Positions 37,901-52,900 of a stretch of DNA of 64,000 nt are shown in pieces. Position 1 is the first letter of the stretch; each line of letters opens with the position of its first letter. The notes below the pieces were generated by a model. The model had not been told where the DNA came from. It did not search any database and worked only from the letters and a program-made list of their open reading frames with translations. A program made the position numbers and the translations under genes. Origin of the DNA: Opisthocomus hoazin (lineage: Eukaryota; Chordata; Aves; Opisthocomiformes; Opisthocomidae); the NCBI RefSeq assembly GCF_030867145.1, contig NC_134417.1:5929577-5993576 (forward strand), written 5' to 3'.

Positions 37901-40900
37901 GTTACTTACAACAAAGTTTTACAGATCTTGTCCTGTTTTTGTCCCATTGAGTCAAAGTATTTGATAGTCTTCTTTCGGACATCTATGACCTGTTATTAAA
38001 AGGTGATTGTTAGGCAAAGCACAACCTTGTGCTGCACACACACAACAAAACCTAAATGACTTTTCTTGCTATTTTTTTTCTTCCCCATCCAATTCTAAAA
38101 AAAAACCAGTTTGACTCACCACTAGTGTCCAGTGCACTCTCAAATGAATGGGCACCAAGATGAGGTCCTGCTTGAAGAGATCCACATCTTTGGTCCATCT
38201 TGTTACTGCTCTGTAGCCCCCAGAAATTAGTTTGGGATAAAAGAAAGTACTAAAAGCATGGACTGCTGGATATCCTTCCTTCTTATTTCTTTCCATCAGA
38301 AGATTCATGTAGAAATTAATGACCTGTACCATAAAGAGTAAATTTGCAATGTAAAATAAGACACTAGCTTACCAAACAAAAAACCCAGCAACGCATCTCT
38401 GCTGGCCACCCTCAAGTACGCAGCTGAGAGAACTCAGCCTCAACTGTCAGCTTCTGTTCTGAGAATTTTGCACTTCATTACTTTTGCAGTTTGGTAAGAA
38501 CACTTGCCACCCACACCAATAACCTAGACTAACTCCTGGAAGCTGCATAATACAAGAAGAAAAGGAACTTCCAGAAACACAAGAACCTTAAGTACCTAAA
38601 ATAAGAACGGTACAGGTATTTCTAGGCTCTGCAGTGGAGGTCATGGAATAGCTTTGAAAAGACTTCTGTACACAGCAAAGGGGTATTTTTAAACAAATGT
38701 TGAACTAAAATTATCATTGTGCTGCAGCTAGTTTTACCTCATCATTTAGCCAGCAAAGGTTCCTCAGTGTGTGGATGTCCTCACGAGTGACCTTTAGTTT
38801 GAAGGCACTGCTCATGATCTCATCGGGCTCACCGCTGTCAAATGCGGCAATGACCTCTCTCTCCATGGCCTGAAATGAACAATTAAATGGGGAAGGACTT
38901 GTGAAACAGAGCATTGAGCACACTAACCTGTGGGCAGCTTTCAACTGAAACAAGGCCTGTAAATCAAGCTCAGGTGACCAAGCAACTGGCTTTGCCAGTT
39001 TTTTGCTAAGTTAGCAGTAGCACTTTTCTGTTTGTCTGTCTGTTTCCGCATTCTAACTTTGCACTTTAGAGCACAGGTTTGCTTCAATTTGTTTTCACAC
39101 AGGAAACTGATATAACACACGTGGACTGGCAAACACACTAAAGCAGACGAAAAATGAACAGAAGTACAGCAAACACCTTTCCCATGTGATGCTGCAGCCC
39201 TCGCAATACTGAAGTTTACACCAACCACAGAAGGCATTCTCCATACCAAGGCAGCTAAGTCAGGAGCCTGAAAGAATTTGAAGGCGGGGGACTTCAAAGG
39301 GAACTGAAGTAACAGAAAAGGGGGAAACTGAGGCAAGTACACTGGAGTCAGGCAATTAAGAGTCCAGGTCGTGCATGCAATTGGTTATAATTTGGATGCT
39401 TCCGTCTAAGTCTGCTTAAGGAATGCAAATAGGCCACTAGGTCAGTTAGTATAAAATAATCTGATCTGCAATAGCATCTCCTTCTTCGTTGAGTCCAGGC
39501 TAGCACAGTATGAAAAATCACCTGGTTTTCCTTGTACTGAGCATCACTCTACAGACTTTGTAAACTCTTTGTTTGCTAGCCCCTTCCAAGTCAATCCTCA
39601 ACGGGAAAAAAAAGGAGGTGCTTAATTAGACCAGCACAACTGCAACTCCAAAGAACAAAAGCCAAATTTCATACAAGTAGGGCAACTCACACTCCCTGCT
39701 GAACAGCATAACTGAGTTAACTCCTGTGACCGCTGTTACATGCAGTGGAACCACGCCCCAGTGCGCACACAGGACTCTGTGAGATCCTGAGGATATACAC
39801 AAGATGCTCTGGTCCCCTGCACGCAATGCAACACTGTGTATCAGCAAAAGCTTTTTTTTTTTTTAGGTTCTATCACCATGGTAGGACAGGCTAAGAGGCA
39901 GAACCAAGGCAACTGTATGAATCAGGTTAGCACTGCTCTAGGAGACTGTTATTAAGCCTGGACGAATTTTTGTCCTGGTTGCAGAAGGCCCACAAACCCT
40001 TAGGTTAGTACAACTGCAGGAGTGTTTAGCACAATAAATCCCTAAAACCAGCTCTACTGCTGACCCTTGGAGTGTGAAGTCACAGCTGCAGACACTTGGT
40101 AACAGGTTAAATGCAAGTTCTTATCTCCAAAAGCCTGAAGAACCACCTATAATAAATGGGGTTCCTTACAGCTGTTTCACAGCCTTCTGTTTTGTCTAGC
40201 AGACTGTCAGCTACGATACCTCTGTGAGTGGAGCAAAGTGTTCTACTGCTTTTTCTGAGCTTGGGAATTTCTCTTCTTCCGCACCAAAGGCAGGTGATTT
40301 TCTCGACAGAACAGGTGGCAGATGTAACTGGGATAACACCCCTTCTGAGATTTCAGCTCCATATTGTTTCTGTTGGACAAAAGGACATTAAGCTAGCAAA
40401 CAAGCACAGAATTGTTTGCTACAGGATAGTGCAGAAAATCTTGCTCATGTATAAAACTGGAAGGGTTTTTGTACACACATCCAACCAGCAAACTCCTAAG
40501 TTACTTTTTATTGATGACTGCATTCTAACTGTGCCCCCATGTAGTGCTGCACTCAAAACTAAATGGAGGCAAGAGAGGCAGAAAGTTAGTTGGGCTTGGA
40601 CTAGCACTAAGAACCCCAGCAAAGCCTCCATATGTAGGTATCAAATTGAGATTGAGATTAATATGTCTGATTTCTATGAGTAAAATTTTATTTTTTATCT
40701 AAGTCCTGATCAGAGATGAAAGTCAAAGAGATGTACTTCCTATCTCATAAAATAAGAGAAGACTAAAGATACTGCAGTCCAGCTTTGCAGGTCAAGTAAG
40801 TCCATGCACTAAAGAAATTGAAGCTATTCCCAACACATTAAAAAGGAAGAATAAAAGTCATATAGTGTAGTGTCCAGAAGCAAAATTAATGGCAGTGGGA

Positions 40901-43900
40901 AACGCTTTGTGATAGCACTACTCATCAAATAACTCTCCTGCTTTCCCTAGAAAAACAACCAAGACAAATGTATATATTGTTGAGTAAGTAATGTAAGTGA
41001 AGAGTGCAGAATTTTCTGATCACAAACAGCTATATTTTCCTAAAAAGTGAACTAATGAATAACACAAGCTTACCCCTGAAATGGCTTGGAACATTGGTCT
41101 TCCCTGTTCATGAGAGTTTCCTGTTGCTGTGCAGTATCTGCGAGGAGAGGGAGAGAGAAAGAGAGAGACAAATGAGCTGTGTGTCCACACTGTCCCATGT
41201 AATTCTCCAGAATTCACCTTCTGGATAAGAAATGCTTTCAAGGCTGATTCTGACTAAAGCCTCAGTTGCACACATGAACACATGACAACATCGTCTCAGC
41301 TTCCAGCACCATTCTTTTGTAGCAGCAAGAATGGGACAGAGCGAAAGCTAGGAGCTTTGCAAACCTTCTTCCATCTACCTGTGCAAGACTCCTTTCGTTC
41401 CTCTTTATCAGTTTCACTGTTTGGAAAACCGGGAAGCAACCGGCACTTCCTCTGTCAAGTGCTTTGTGATCTACTGGTGATGAGCACTGCATGCTAGGTG
41501 TTACACTGCACAGTATAACAGGAACATCTGCAACTATACTTGCATCCAAATATAGTTAGCTGACGCAAACTAAGACCAGCACGTTGATTTAAGAATGGGA
41601 CAGCTACAGGATATTTACTTGCCTTCTATAGGCTAGTCAAGAGAGTGACTATCCCCATTTGGAGAGGATTATCATTAAAACCACGCAGACTCTGAAGAGC
41701 AAACGAATACACAGACATTAAAGTTGTCCATATATGTGTCCCTTCTTCAAAAACAAGAATTTGCATTGTCACCAAAGATCCCCTTTTTCAGGAGGGAGAC
41801 CTACAACAGACTCTCGTGGTATCCTACACTTCTTCTGCTTTAAAGGCTTTCAGTCCAGCATGGCTTGTGATACCTACTCTTACCATGTCAAATTACTTCA
41901 GTTAGAAGCTAAATCTGCAAAAAAAAGGGCAAGAAAATGTTCCTTCTACTTGAAGACATCACACTCTGTCAGTTATTTTGTTTCCTTCTCTCCCCTCAAA
42001 CTTCGGGGAAACGGTGACAACTTAAGCACAGGAAGAGCGATGCGCAGCTAAATATAGCGCTGGTGTTTAAAGCGGGGAGAAGAATAGGGACGGAATGAGC
42101 TAAAGAGCAGGACCGCCACAACTGCCTCTCTCTCTGCTCTCATCTACGTTTTCTCCTCTCTCCTTTAAGGGCAGGTCACTGCAGAAAGACGCGTGCATCA
42201 GACTGCCATACAAAATCTCTCCCTGTAGCTGCACTTACTGCAACCAAAACCCCGTTTCCCTCAACAACGCAAACCCATCTGAACTCACAGTCCTGCCAGC
42301 TCAGACAGCCATGACAAATGAGTCCACTGGCCTCTCCAACAGGCAGACAACCCAACTGCCTGCTTCATTTTCGCCCTCATATTCAAACTGAAGGCATCCT
42401 CTAAGTCACAAAAACTGCCTCAGTCCCACCAGGCTTTACAAGCTCTCTAATCCTTATGCTTAGAATCCTAGTTTCAAAGTGAAAGAAATGAAATGTCAGC
42501 TCATGAGAAGGCAGAAGGAGACTCATAAGCAAAAACTAATTCGGCAAACCCATGGACAACTTGGTACGGCCACCACTCTCCCCCTCACTGGCTTTCGCCT
42601 CCCAGCAAAGCAGACAGACAACACCACACCCGCACAACCCCGCGTGTCACAGAGCACGGCTCTAGCATGGGAGCTGTAGCTGAGATGCAACCGGCTTGTG
42701 AGCAATTCCAGAGCCACAAGCTAGCTACTCCTCTTTGACAGTACTGAGATGATCAATATGATTTGTCTTCTTCTGGACACTACCGGAGGCTGAGACACAC
42801 GCACAGAGCCAAAACAAACAAGAACCATGTTTAAAAGAGACTCTACCTGATCACATCAGTTCTCTGAGACGGCTGTGGGCTGCAAACATCTGCACATTTG
42901 ATACCTGCACAGAAAAGCAGTACCATGAAAACAAGAAGTCAACTTTGAATTACCACCAGATGTACAGAGTTCTTGGTTTCTGAGGGATAAATACAAAAAA
43001 AAACCTTTAGTGACAACTGTATGTTTAGGAAGTTCAAACTCTGGCGAACAGCTGGAACTTTGAATATCATGTGCGGGTGTATGAGAGCTGAAGCAGGGCA
43101 TTTAGGAAGTTTTAAATCCTAGATTGCATACTGAACTAAAGAAGTGATGTTTGCAAAACCAGATGGTCCTCCAGGCTCAGAAGAATACCTTGTCATTTTC
43201 CATGACAAGACAAGCTTTCCCCCAAATTCTAGCAGCCGCTCAGAAATAGTTAGAAAACCCCTATGACTGCGTAATAGTCACACATATGTAAAAAGAAGTA
43301 TTGATGAAAAATTACATAATGAACAGAGGAAAAAAAGATTGGGATAATACGAAACATATACCCATGAACACATGGTGTTATAACACACTGCTGCTACAAA
43401 AGAAAATAGCTCATCAGCAAAACAATTTAACTAGCCCACTCTGCAGAAGAAAACTCAGGGCACCTTCCGTAGTTACGGGTCTTCAGCTCGCGAGAGATGA
43501 TCTACTGAAGCAGTTAACTTGAGATAAACAGTGATAGCGTGCAATTAGCTTACTTGGTTTCAAAGCTGTGCTATCATAGAAATAGTTCTGTATAGCATTA
43601 AAGGGGGATGAAAGAGTAACACATAACCACAACTGAGTTAAGTAACGGGCATCTTGGGGTGTGCAGTAATGTCTCACCCTTCTCTAGTACAAACAGCCAG
43701 ATATGATGACGTCCTCCCATATAGTGCAGTTACATCTGCAGTTACAAGCATCACTGCTACAGTAACGTCTCTGAAGTACGACTTTAAACAGACTTTTTCA
43801 CCTGAACAAAAACCTTACAAAGCCATTTTAGCCAATAACTAGCTATGGTGGGGCTGGGGGGGGTGTGGGGGGTGTGTTCCCCCCTCTTTCCCACCCCACC

Positions 43901-46900
43901 CCCCTTTCTTTCCAGAGACAGCTCATTTCATTCTAAGCGCTGACATAAGCTATACTAGCATAAACATGCTGGCTGATTCAGATTTCCTTACAAACAGACA
44001 CAGATTAATGATACACTAGCACTGACAAATTGTTTTAGCATAATCTGTACTTTCCAGACTTAAGAAAATGCCCCGTGCTGATCTCAAGTCTACCTACGAA
44101 GTCGAACAGATATGAATCACGGGGATACTCACTGGTCCTTGGTATTGTACGTGGATAAACATCTCTTCCATATTTCTGTTCTTCCAGGTGACCCTCAGTC
44201 ATCGCTGGTGCCTTGGAGTAGGCTTGAACACTTTGGTGCAGCAAAAAATAACAGAGAAGAACCACAGTTTTTATATGTATGACATTTGTTATCAGTGCAT
44301 ACCAATTCACTAGAAAGGACACAATTTATTCGTACACAGCCATCTACATTAGAGTTGGACGCCACGGTTAAAGTGATAGGAACGTATAAAGTAAAATCAG
44401 GTTGTTTAATCCCTTCACAGAAACATCCTGTCTCCTGCACAGATTTCATGACAAAACGCAAAGGGCATTTACATGCAGAGGCAGCTTACATTCCGAAGTT
44501 TGGCTACTTTCACCTCGGGCTTACTGAAGATACAGGAGTCAAATTTTCTGTCTCTTCAGAATTTCAAAAGAGATGAATCAATCATGAAATTTGATTCCTT
44601 TACCTTTTCCCTGGCAAATTAGTAGCTTTTTCAGTTTTTCTTTCAAAAGAAAAAATATTCTTTGCACATCCTACAGATACCTGGATTAACCTGAGCAGGC
44701 CATTTTATTTTATGGGACAAGACAGCATTCATTACAACCATCCTTGACCAATTCTTTTCAATCCACTTATTAAATATTATGCTGACACTGAGAATGCAAT
44801 GTACACAACATACATACTTCTGGGATGTTTTACTTCAGACCTGCTCTACTCTGACCTCGGGGACTACATGCCCATCAGCAGTCGGAGTGCATTAGACACA
44901 TTCCACAGGGACTCCCTCTGGTTTAGGTTCATCTGAAAGGAATCTGTTTCACATGCTCAAGGTCTGCCCGGAGACATGAGCCAAACCACAATAATCAACG
45001 ACTGGGAGATCAGATGCCAAAAGCAGAGTCTTCGCCCACCCTAAACTGCTATTGACAGTGCACCTAAAATTACACAAGATACTGTTTTCCGTACCATTTT
45101 CATGCACCAGAATGTTTAAACATGATATGCTGTTCTGCAGTCACGTGTTTACATGTTTTCTAGCTGTGAACCACCGAGCGGAGATGGGAATTTTTCTAAG
45201 CCTTGGTAACTACCCATGTTTCACAGCATTTAACGGAAACTGCAAGAAAGTATGACATTTTCTACTATCTTAATGGGTGGAAAGGCACACTGGAACTTCA
45301 GCACCATCTTGGCATTGCTATTTTACAAGAATTAGGCCCCTTTTGCACAGCTTTGAAGTGTAATTATTCAACTAAGATAACGGCTTCTATTATTTTTGTG
45401 TTTTTTTACTTGCGGCATTAACTTCGTGCAATCCCTTGACACAGTTATCAGGTATCGAATATACTCATCACTGGTAACATACGAATCAGAATTACACACA
45501 AGTTCCCCTCTGCAGGTTGCTTTAGGAACTGGAATTCTGCACGTGAGTAGGATTTTGTGAACTTAGTGCAAAGAGAAAACTTCCTATAATTTGTGTGAGA
45601 ACGACTCGGGGAGGTGGAAAGGAACAGATAAAATTCTGGCATTCCCTGTGTTTACCTTTAAGTTTCACATTCTCAGATAAAAGAAGATTCCTGACCAAGG
45701 AAAAACCCATCAATTGCAAACAAGAGGAAGATAAATTCTTTTTAATGGTGCTACAGAATACCTGGTGTTGTGGATTTTTCTACTAGAAGTTACACTGCCA
45801 GCACTAGAACTAGACACTACCTTTCTTAACACAGAGACAAGATTCTCAGAAAGAGAAACACATCCTATCAACAAAGGAATCATCACCCTTAGAATTACAT
45901 TCAGAGAATACTCATGCTTCATTGCAGGGAGCTGAAGGGGGGGTGTCGGTCTTTTAAAAATTAGTTTGCCCCAACACCTGCCCTGGGACACTGTCCAGAA
46001 CCCTGAGAGCAGGAAAGATGAATTCCCCTCCACTTCCATGTACAAGAGCTACAAAGTTACCACCAAAAAGTGAATAGCTATTTTTCCTATAGTTACTTGA
46101 GAAGGCTTGTCGGCTGTGGATTAGGGCGGCTTCTAAAGTATTTTTCCTTCATCAGCTTCAAGAGCTGTCTGTATTTCTCCTTTTCTCCTCGCTGAACATC
46201 CTAGCAGAACGGAAGGAAAAAAACAAGCAGATTAGAACCACTGCACACGAAGCCCATGTCTGTAATCTGAATATAGTGCGGACTGCTCAGGCTGTTCCCA
46301 AAATATTGGCACATTATTGAAGTTTACTTCAGCAGGAATTCCCACACCTTCATTTTGTGTTAGCCCTGCTCTAGGAACTTGGGTCCCACTATAAATCTCA
46401 GAATTCCTTCTGCAACTGTTTCCTCAAACAGGGGCCTCTTCTCTTCAGCTGTGGTCTGCACCTCTTGCATAATAATTCAGGCTAATATGCATTTCTGTCA
46501 ATATACATAATGACCGAGTGCTACGAGTCCCCACAGTATCTCAGTTATACCCCACAGCTTGCCACGACCTGCTTCTCCAGTACTTCAGTGGAAGTTCTTC
46601 TCCCTTGTAAGCTAGGTTTATCAGGAATTTTCCAATAGTTGCTTCAGATATTGGACAGGGAAAGACCTCTCAGATAGTCCTGTAAGGAACTTAGTGGTTT
46701 TTTGCCTACATTATCCTTTTAAAGTGGCTATGTAAAGATCACAGTTGAGCTCGGTTAAGGACAAACTAGCGAAACATCTCCGCAACAAATACACGCTTAG
46801 CGACAAGGCAGTATTGCTCCACTTACAAGTGAAACTGGCTGGAGGGTCCTCCCTCAGTACAGCATTTCCATGAAAATGGTTTAAAATTCAGTCTTTTGGC

Positions 46901-49900
46901 AACAAAGCACTGCTCTGTTCCAAGACTTGGTGCATGTAAAGGCAAACAAATGCTATCTGCTGATTTTGCAGATGCACTCCTTCAACTTCATTAACTACAC
47001 CCACGGTGCTGTTACAAACTGCCACTTCAGTGTTTACACACAGCTTTGTTATAACTGCTAAGTTGTCTCATTTCAAAAGACACCTTTCTCACTGAACGTA
47101 CCTCTTCAGCAGTACAGAGAAGTTTCCCCATTCTGTTGACTTCTGAAGTAAAGGATTCTGGCACAGTGCACTCCTTAATGGGCGGCCTCAGTGTTAAGAA
47201 GCTGTCTGGAGCAGGTCTGATGCACTGTTTGACATTCCTGCTTGTGCTAAAAACATCAACAGCAAAAGAAATAGTATCAAGAGAACATTCAGCTATGCAT
47301 CTCCTGATTCAAGCTCCACCACCAACTATTTTGTAAAGCATGTACACAGAAGATGATGGAGATAGACACGAGGTGTTTACGACTTTCAGAGGAAGACCTG
47401 CTGTCTTCACCTGGCTAATGGGAAAGTACAGAGAAGTAAAAGTGAAAATCAGAAGAACTGCCTTGTATACGCACTGTTATTTGGTCCACATGTCACAACT
47501 GCACTCAGAGACACGTGTTACGTCCATGGCAGTCCAAGCCCTGAGTCCACACAGAAGACTAAAGAACCATGCAGGTGCATTGCTCATACCATCCAACCCT
47601 CAGCTCTACTAAAAGCCAGCGCACTGGCACCAAAGTGTAGCTGCTGCTTTCCTTACAGAATCATTCTGCCAGAGACCTCTGGAGATCATCTGGTCCAAAC
47701 GCCTGCTCAAGAAGGGTCACCCACAGCAGGCTGCTCAGGACCATGCCCGCTTGGGTTTTCAAACATCTCCAAGGACAGAGACTCCACAACCTCTCTAGTC
47801 AACCTGTGCCAGTATCTCACCACTCTCAGAGTAAAAAAGTGTTTCCTGATGTTCAGATGGAATTCTCTGGTTTTCGATTTGCGCCCATTGCCTCTTGTTC
47901 TGTCAGTGGGCACCACTGACAAGGGCCTGGCTCCCTCCTCTTCATTCCCTCCCTTCAGATGTTTATACACATTGAAGAGACACCTTTGAGCCCTCTCTTC
48001 TCCAGTCTGAACAGTCCCAGCTCTCTCAGCCTCTCCTTGTGTGCTAGATGCTTCCCTCCCTTAACTGCCTTTGCAGCTCTTTGCTGGACTTGCTCCGGTA
48101 AGTCCAAGTCTTCCGTGTGCGAGGGAGCCCAGTGCTGGACACAGCACTCCAGAGGTGGCCTGAGTGGAAATGAAGGATGACCTCCCTCCACCCGCTGACA
48201 AAACCATTCCTAACACAGCCCAGGATGCTGTTGGCCTTTGCCATGAGGACGTGCCACTGGTTCATGGTCAGCTAGTTGTCCACCAGGACCTCCTTCTCTG
48301 CAGAGCTGCTTTCTAGCTGGTCAGCCTCCAGCAGGTACTGCTGCATGGAGCTGTCCCTCCCCACATGCAGGGCTTTGCATTTCCACTTGTTGAACTTCAT
48401 GAACTCTCTGCTGAGTTCTCCAGCCTGCCCAGGTCCCTCTGGACGGCAGCACACCCATCAGGTGCATCAGCCACTCCTCCCAGCTCTGTACCACCTCTGA
48501 ACTTGCTGAAGGCGCACTCTGTCCCATCGTCCAGGTCATTAATGAGGACGTTAAATAGTGCTGGCCTCAGTACCGACCCCTGGGATACTTCGGGACTGGA
48601 CTTCTTTGTAACTTTGTCACCACAGCACCTCCAAGCTGCGGTACGTGCAGGACTGTCAATCCTATTTTGAGACTGGAAGGCGAACAGTAGCACCAAATCG
48701 CATCACGACCCGTTCCTGTCTTCCAGCTATTTCTGACTCTGAGGCGAGTGTACAAACAGCGCCTCAGCATCCCCCAAACTATACTTCACAACAATCAAAT
48801 CAGGAACTGTTTCATGCCAAACATCATGGAGGTTTTTTGGAGGGAAAGTTGTAGGGTTTTGTGGTTTTGGTGTTTTAAAACCACAACTTATTTTTTCCTG
48901 TCAAATCAACTATTTAGGACTTTTTCACAGGCACTCCTGGCCTCAGCCTCTTCTCAAGTTCAACACCTTCTTCTACCACAGACCTTTAATATTTATCTAA
49001 TCTCCTGTGTCTGTGAAGTACCTGGATTTAAAGAAAAAGTTGGATTTAAAGTTGGTTGAAGGAAAAAAAAAAAAAGCGGCTGGAGACCTCCCTTTGTATA
49101 GCAGCCTGGAGAAATTCCAGAATACCTTGTAAAAATATTATTATATGGACACAGATAAATATATTCAGCAACACAGAAGAAGTTCCAAGAATGAAAGACA
49201 GCAAACCTTTCAGAGACAAAGTCAAAGTAAACAGAAGGATATTTACCTCAGACATGGAATTGTCTTGTGAGAAAGGGATAGTGTTTCCTTAGCCAAGCAA
49301 CTATTGGTTTCACAAGGCATTTTATCTACGAGACAAGAGCATAAGCCATCAGCAACTATAAAAGGAAACTGAAGAGTTTTATGAGTTTACTGTAAAGAGC
49401 TTCACCAAACATAAATTATTTTCATTTACTCTCTCACATCATAATATTATTTGTGTTATGTTACTTTAGGATATTTTCAGATTTTTGTACTGGCAACTAC
49501 AGAAAGCTGCGCACACAAAGTATTGCCAGCCTAAAGCTGAAATAAAAAAGGGTTATCAGGATCTACTACCTAAAATTAGCATTTAAAACAATTTACTTCT
49601 GGCAAGCTAAGAGTGGACGTATGAGAACTGAAGGACTGCATCCAAGGCAGCTCTTGTACTGAGATGACAAGATAAATGCCTGGCCCTAGTCCAGCAGCAA
49701 CGCAAGGATGCAGGGAAGAAACAGAGCTCATACTCAAGTATTTCTAGACGTTACCTAGATATTGTGCCTTCAATAATCTGTACATAAGCCTAGGGGTAGA
49801 GTTGCACAGTACACAAGGTAGGGTTAAAAAGAAATGAGTTAATAACTCGATGTCAGCCTTACCAATTTTTATCATTTCTATATCTAGCGCAGAAGCTGCT

Positions 49901-52900
49901 GGTCTTTTAGATGAACGGACAGAAGTGGTACATGGAGTCTTAAATAAAAACAAAAGAAATACCAACGTGAGTATAACCTGAATGTCAACCAAGCAATCAA
50001 AATTCCTGAAATTTAGTCAGCTCTATTATGACTTGGGGACCATGATTTGCTGGTTCAGGTTGTAGCAGAATGCAAACCTTTGCAGGATCTCTGACACATA
50101 CACTTTAGTTTTTTAAATGCAGGCTCTCACACGTGCAGTGATTAAAACAATACAAGCTTATCGCTGAGTTCTCCTCAGTCAGCCCCGAACCATTCCAACA
50201 TGTGATAGCTTAGCCCTTGAAAAATATATTTTGTACAAACAAGAGTTACTTTCTCAGGAACAAATAATTACAGCGTAACATTTTCTTATTCCTCCTATTC
50301 TACGGGGCAATAAGAAAAATACGACCACACCTCTGAACCAAACTAGGGAGTCAAGCAGTTCATGACTCATTTCTACAGAGCCAAAGTCCTACAGGAATCT
50401 TCTTCTGGACTGGAGGATAACAAACCTAGCAGAAAGAGGTTTATCCAGAGGAATTTTGCAGTTTTTCTTGTACTGTAATGTATTTTGACTACAATTTTGA
50501 GAAAGAGAGTAACAGTTTGCAAACATACTAAAACTATAAACTTGAGCAATTGTAAAGCATCTGGAAGACAACAAACATTCAGCTCTTTCCTCAGCCACAA
50601 GTGCTAGAGCAGAGTACGTGAACCTGAGTAAGGCAAACCCAGCACAAGAGCTGCCTGCTGTAAATGGAGAAGAACCACCTCCTGCTGTACAGGCTCAGAG
50701 CAGGCCCAACTTCCAGATGCATGAGGGAGAGCCGCCTCCTCTTTCACCTTGCAGAGATTCCACCCAATTTCAAAATCCTTGCTAACCTCTTTTGCAGACT
50801 TTCTGATTGGAGCGGCATTGCTGACTGCAGCCTTCTGGCATTCACTTCTTGCCTTGGCTGGCAATGTCACTGCAGCAGAAACTTCTTCAACTTTCTCTTT
50901 ACACTCAGGGATGGCGCAATCTACAAAATCTAAAAAACAAAGACAGATCATATAAGAATATGATTTTAAACGGGATTAGGACTTCTATTTGCATTAAAGC
51001 CCATCACCTTAATCCCACCTAAAGCAGTGTGACTCATTTCAAGTTACACACCCTTCTGCCAAATGCTCCTCACCCCCTCCACACGTGCACGTACTCTTGC
51101 AGTTTATTATGTGTCACTCGTGTCCAGTTGAGAGCAGCCGCTCGTTGAGGTCTAGAAACCAAAGCTACCCAAGCCTGTTCTTTCCAGCACTAAAGCAGCA
51201 GAGACATGCAAGCCCTCAGACGCTACTTCCAAACACCAACAAGCCAGGGCTGTCTACTAAGGGGCTGTGTTAGATTAAATCATATTAGACAACAGCATTT
51301 GTTTGAAGATAAGACAATGACATTTTAGCAGACAAGGGCATAGATGGTACCACATTCTTAGAAGCAGATCTGGCCTGCTGACTGAGACGTGGCAATTGCT
51401 CCTACCAAGAGTTGGTCACGCTGCTAAAAGGAGGAGGGATAGGGGAACAAGATATCATTTTGACGTATTTTTCAATTGTTTTACGCTCTTAAGCCTGAAA
51501 AGCACACTAAGAGTTCAGCAGCCCCTACCATTAAATAAGGGGTAGCATTGTTTGCCAAGCACTAACTAGGAAGCTCCACGTCTCCCCATAGAACTTGTGC
51601 TAGGAAACATCATACAGGCTAAAGAGCAGCACTTCTCCGTCTTCACCAGTAAAGACAGAGGAGAGGAAATGTCCATCTCAAATCACGACCAATGCAGCTG
51701 GCATCCAGAAGCATCGACATGGCTGCAGGCAGCTGCGTCGTTTTACCCTTAAACACTTTGTGGAGGGGGTATCAGAAAAAGCCTCACCGAAGAAATCACT
51801 TCTCTGCCCCGCTGTTCTCTCCTATGCCCGCTGCATCTCCACCCTTCTTTACTCATCCTTCCTCTATCTTTTCAAAATGCACATGCCAAAATTTTCAGAT
51901 TCAGACTAAAGTGACCCTTCTGTTTTCAATTCAGCTTCCCCCCACCCCCAACCCACTAGCTCGCAGAAATACCATTTTTCTCTGCCTGACATTAAAGTTA
52001 CCTTCCTTCACATCCCAGATTCTAAGTGATTTCCCATAAGACATATGGGTATTTTGAGCTGACTGAGGTACACTGCAAATACAGACAGCAGGGAGCACAC
52101 AAGCTTTGATTTAAAATACTCTTTCTGCCAACGTGCACGGGCTTACCGCCAGAGAGACCTGGGCTCTCTCCTGCTGGCAGTAAAAGCACTGTGTCCTGCC
52201 TCAGCCAACACTGATAACACCTTAGGTAGGGCCAGGCGCTACCATACACCCTCAGGCCACCAGCTACACAGATGGCCACCAGGGAAGAACGGCTTCAAAT
52301 GCCACAGTTTCAGCAATAATGCCGAAGTACAAAAGCCAGAGTTTCCTAAGGTACACGAAACCCAAGAAAAATCAGGCACGTCAAATACTTCTGTAATGTG
52401 CAATACCTTTTTTTTGCTTTTTTGCTGGAGTCTGGTCAGGATCTTCCACAGGTGGCGAAACGCTGAGGAAAGAACACACAGACAGTGTTTTGCAATCACC
52501 CTTAAGCTTCCAGCAGGCTGACTTCCCTTCACAGGGCCCAAACGTCCAAAGTGAGTTTTCATACGCCAAAGGTCTCCCCCTCCACGCGCCCCTGGGATCA
52601 TCCCAGACCCCCCCCGCCACTTGCCACTGCTGAGCATCTCTCATCAACCCCCCCACCTCTCCCAGCCAACGCACCGCTCACAGAGAGCTAATTATCCCAC
52701 TAAAGCATATTAGAACTCTTTTCCTAATTCTGTTAACGCTTCCCAGTGTTCTCCGCGCCCTCCTATCACCAAAAAAACTGTTTAAGTTAATATGTATTAA
52801 GTTTGCCTCTTTCCTCAAGGAAAGAAGCATACCAGAAATTACTAAGTGCGTAAGTCACTACACCGAGTTGCAAAGAAAACTCTAAGCAGGACAGCAAATA

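Noticed and set aside
41140-41170. GAGAGA repeat near 41.15 kb as a microsatellite
   Set aside because: It is the polypyrimidine tract of the SENP2 exon 10 acceptor on the minus strand.
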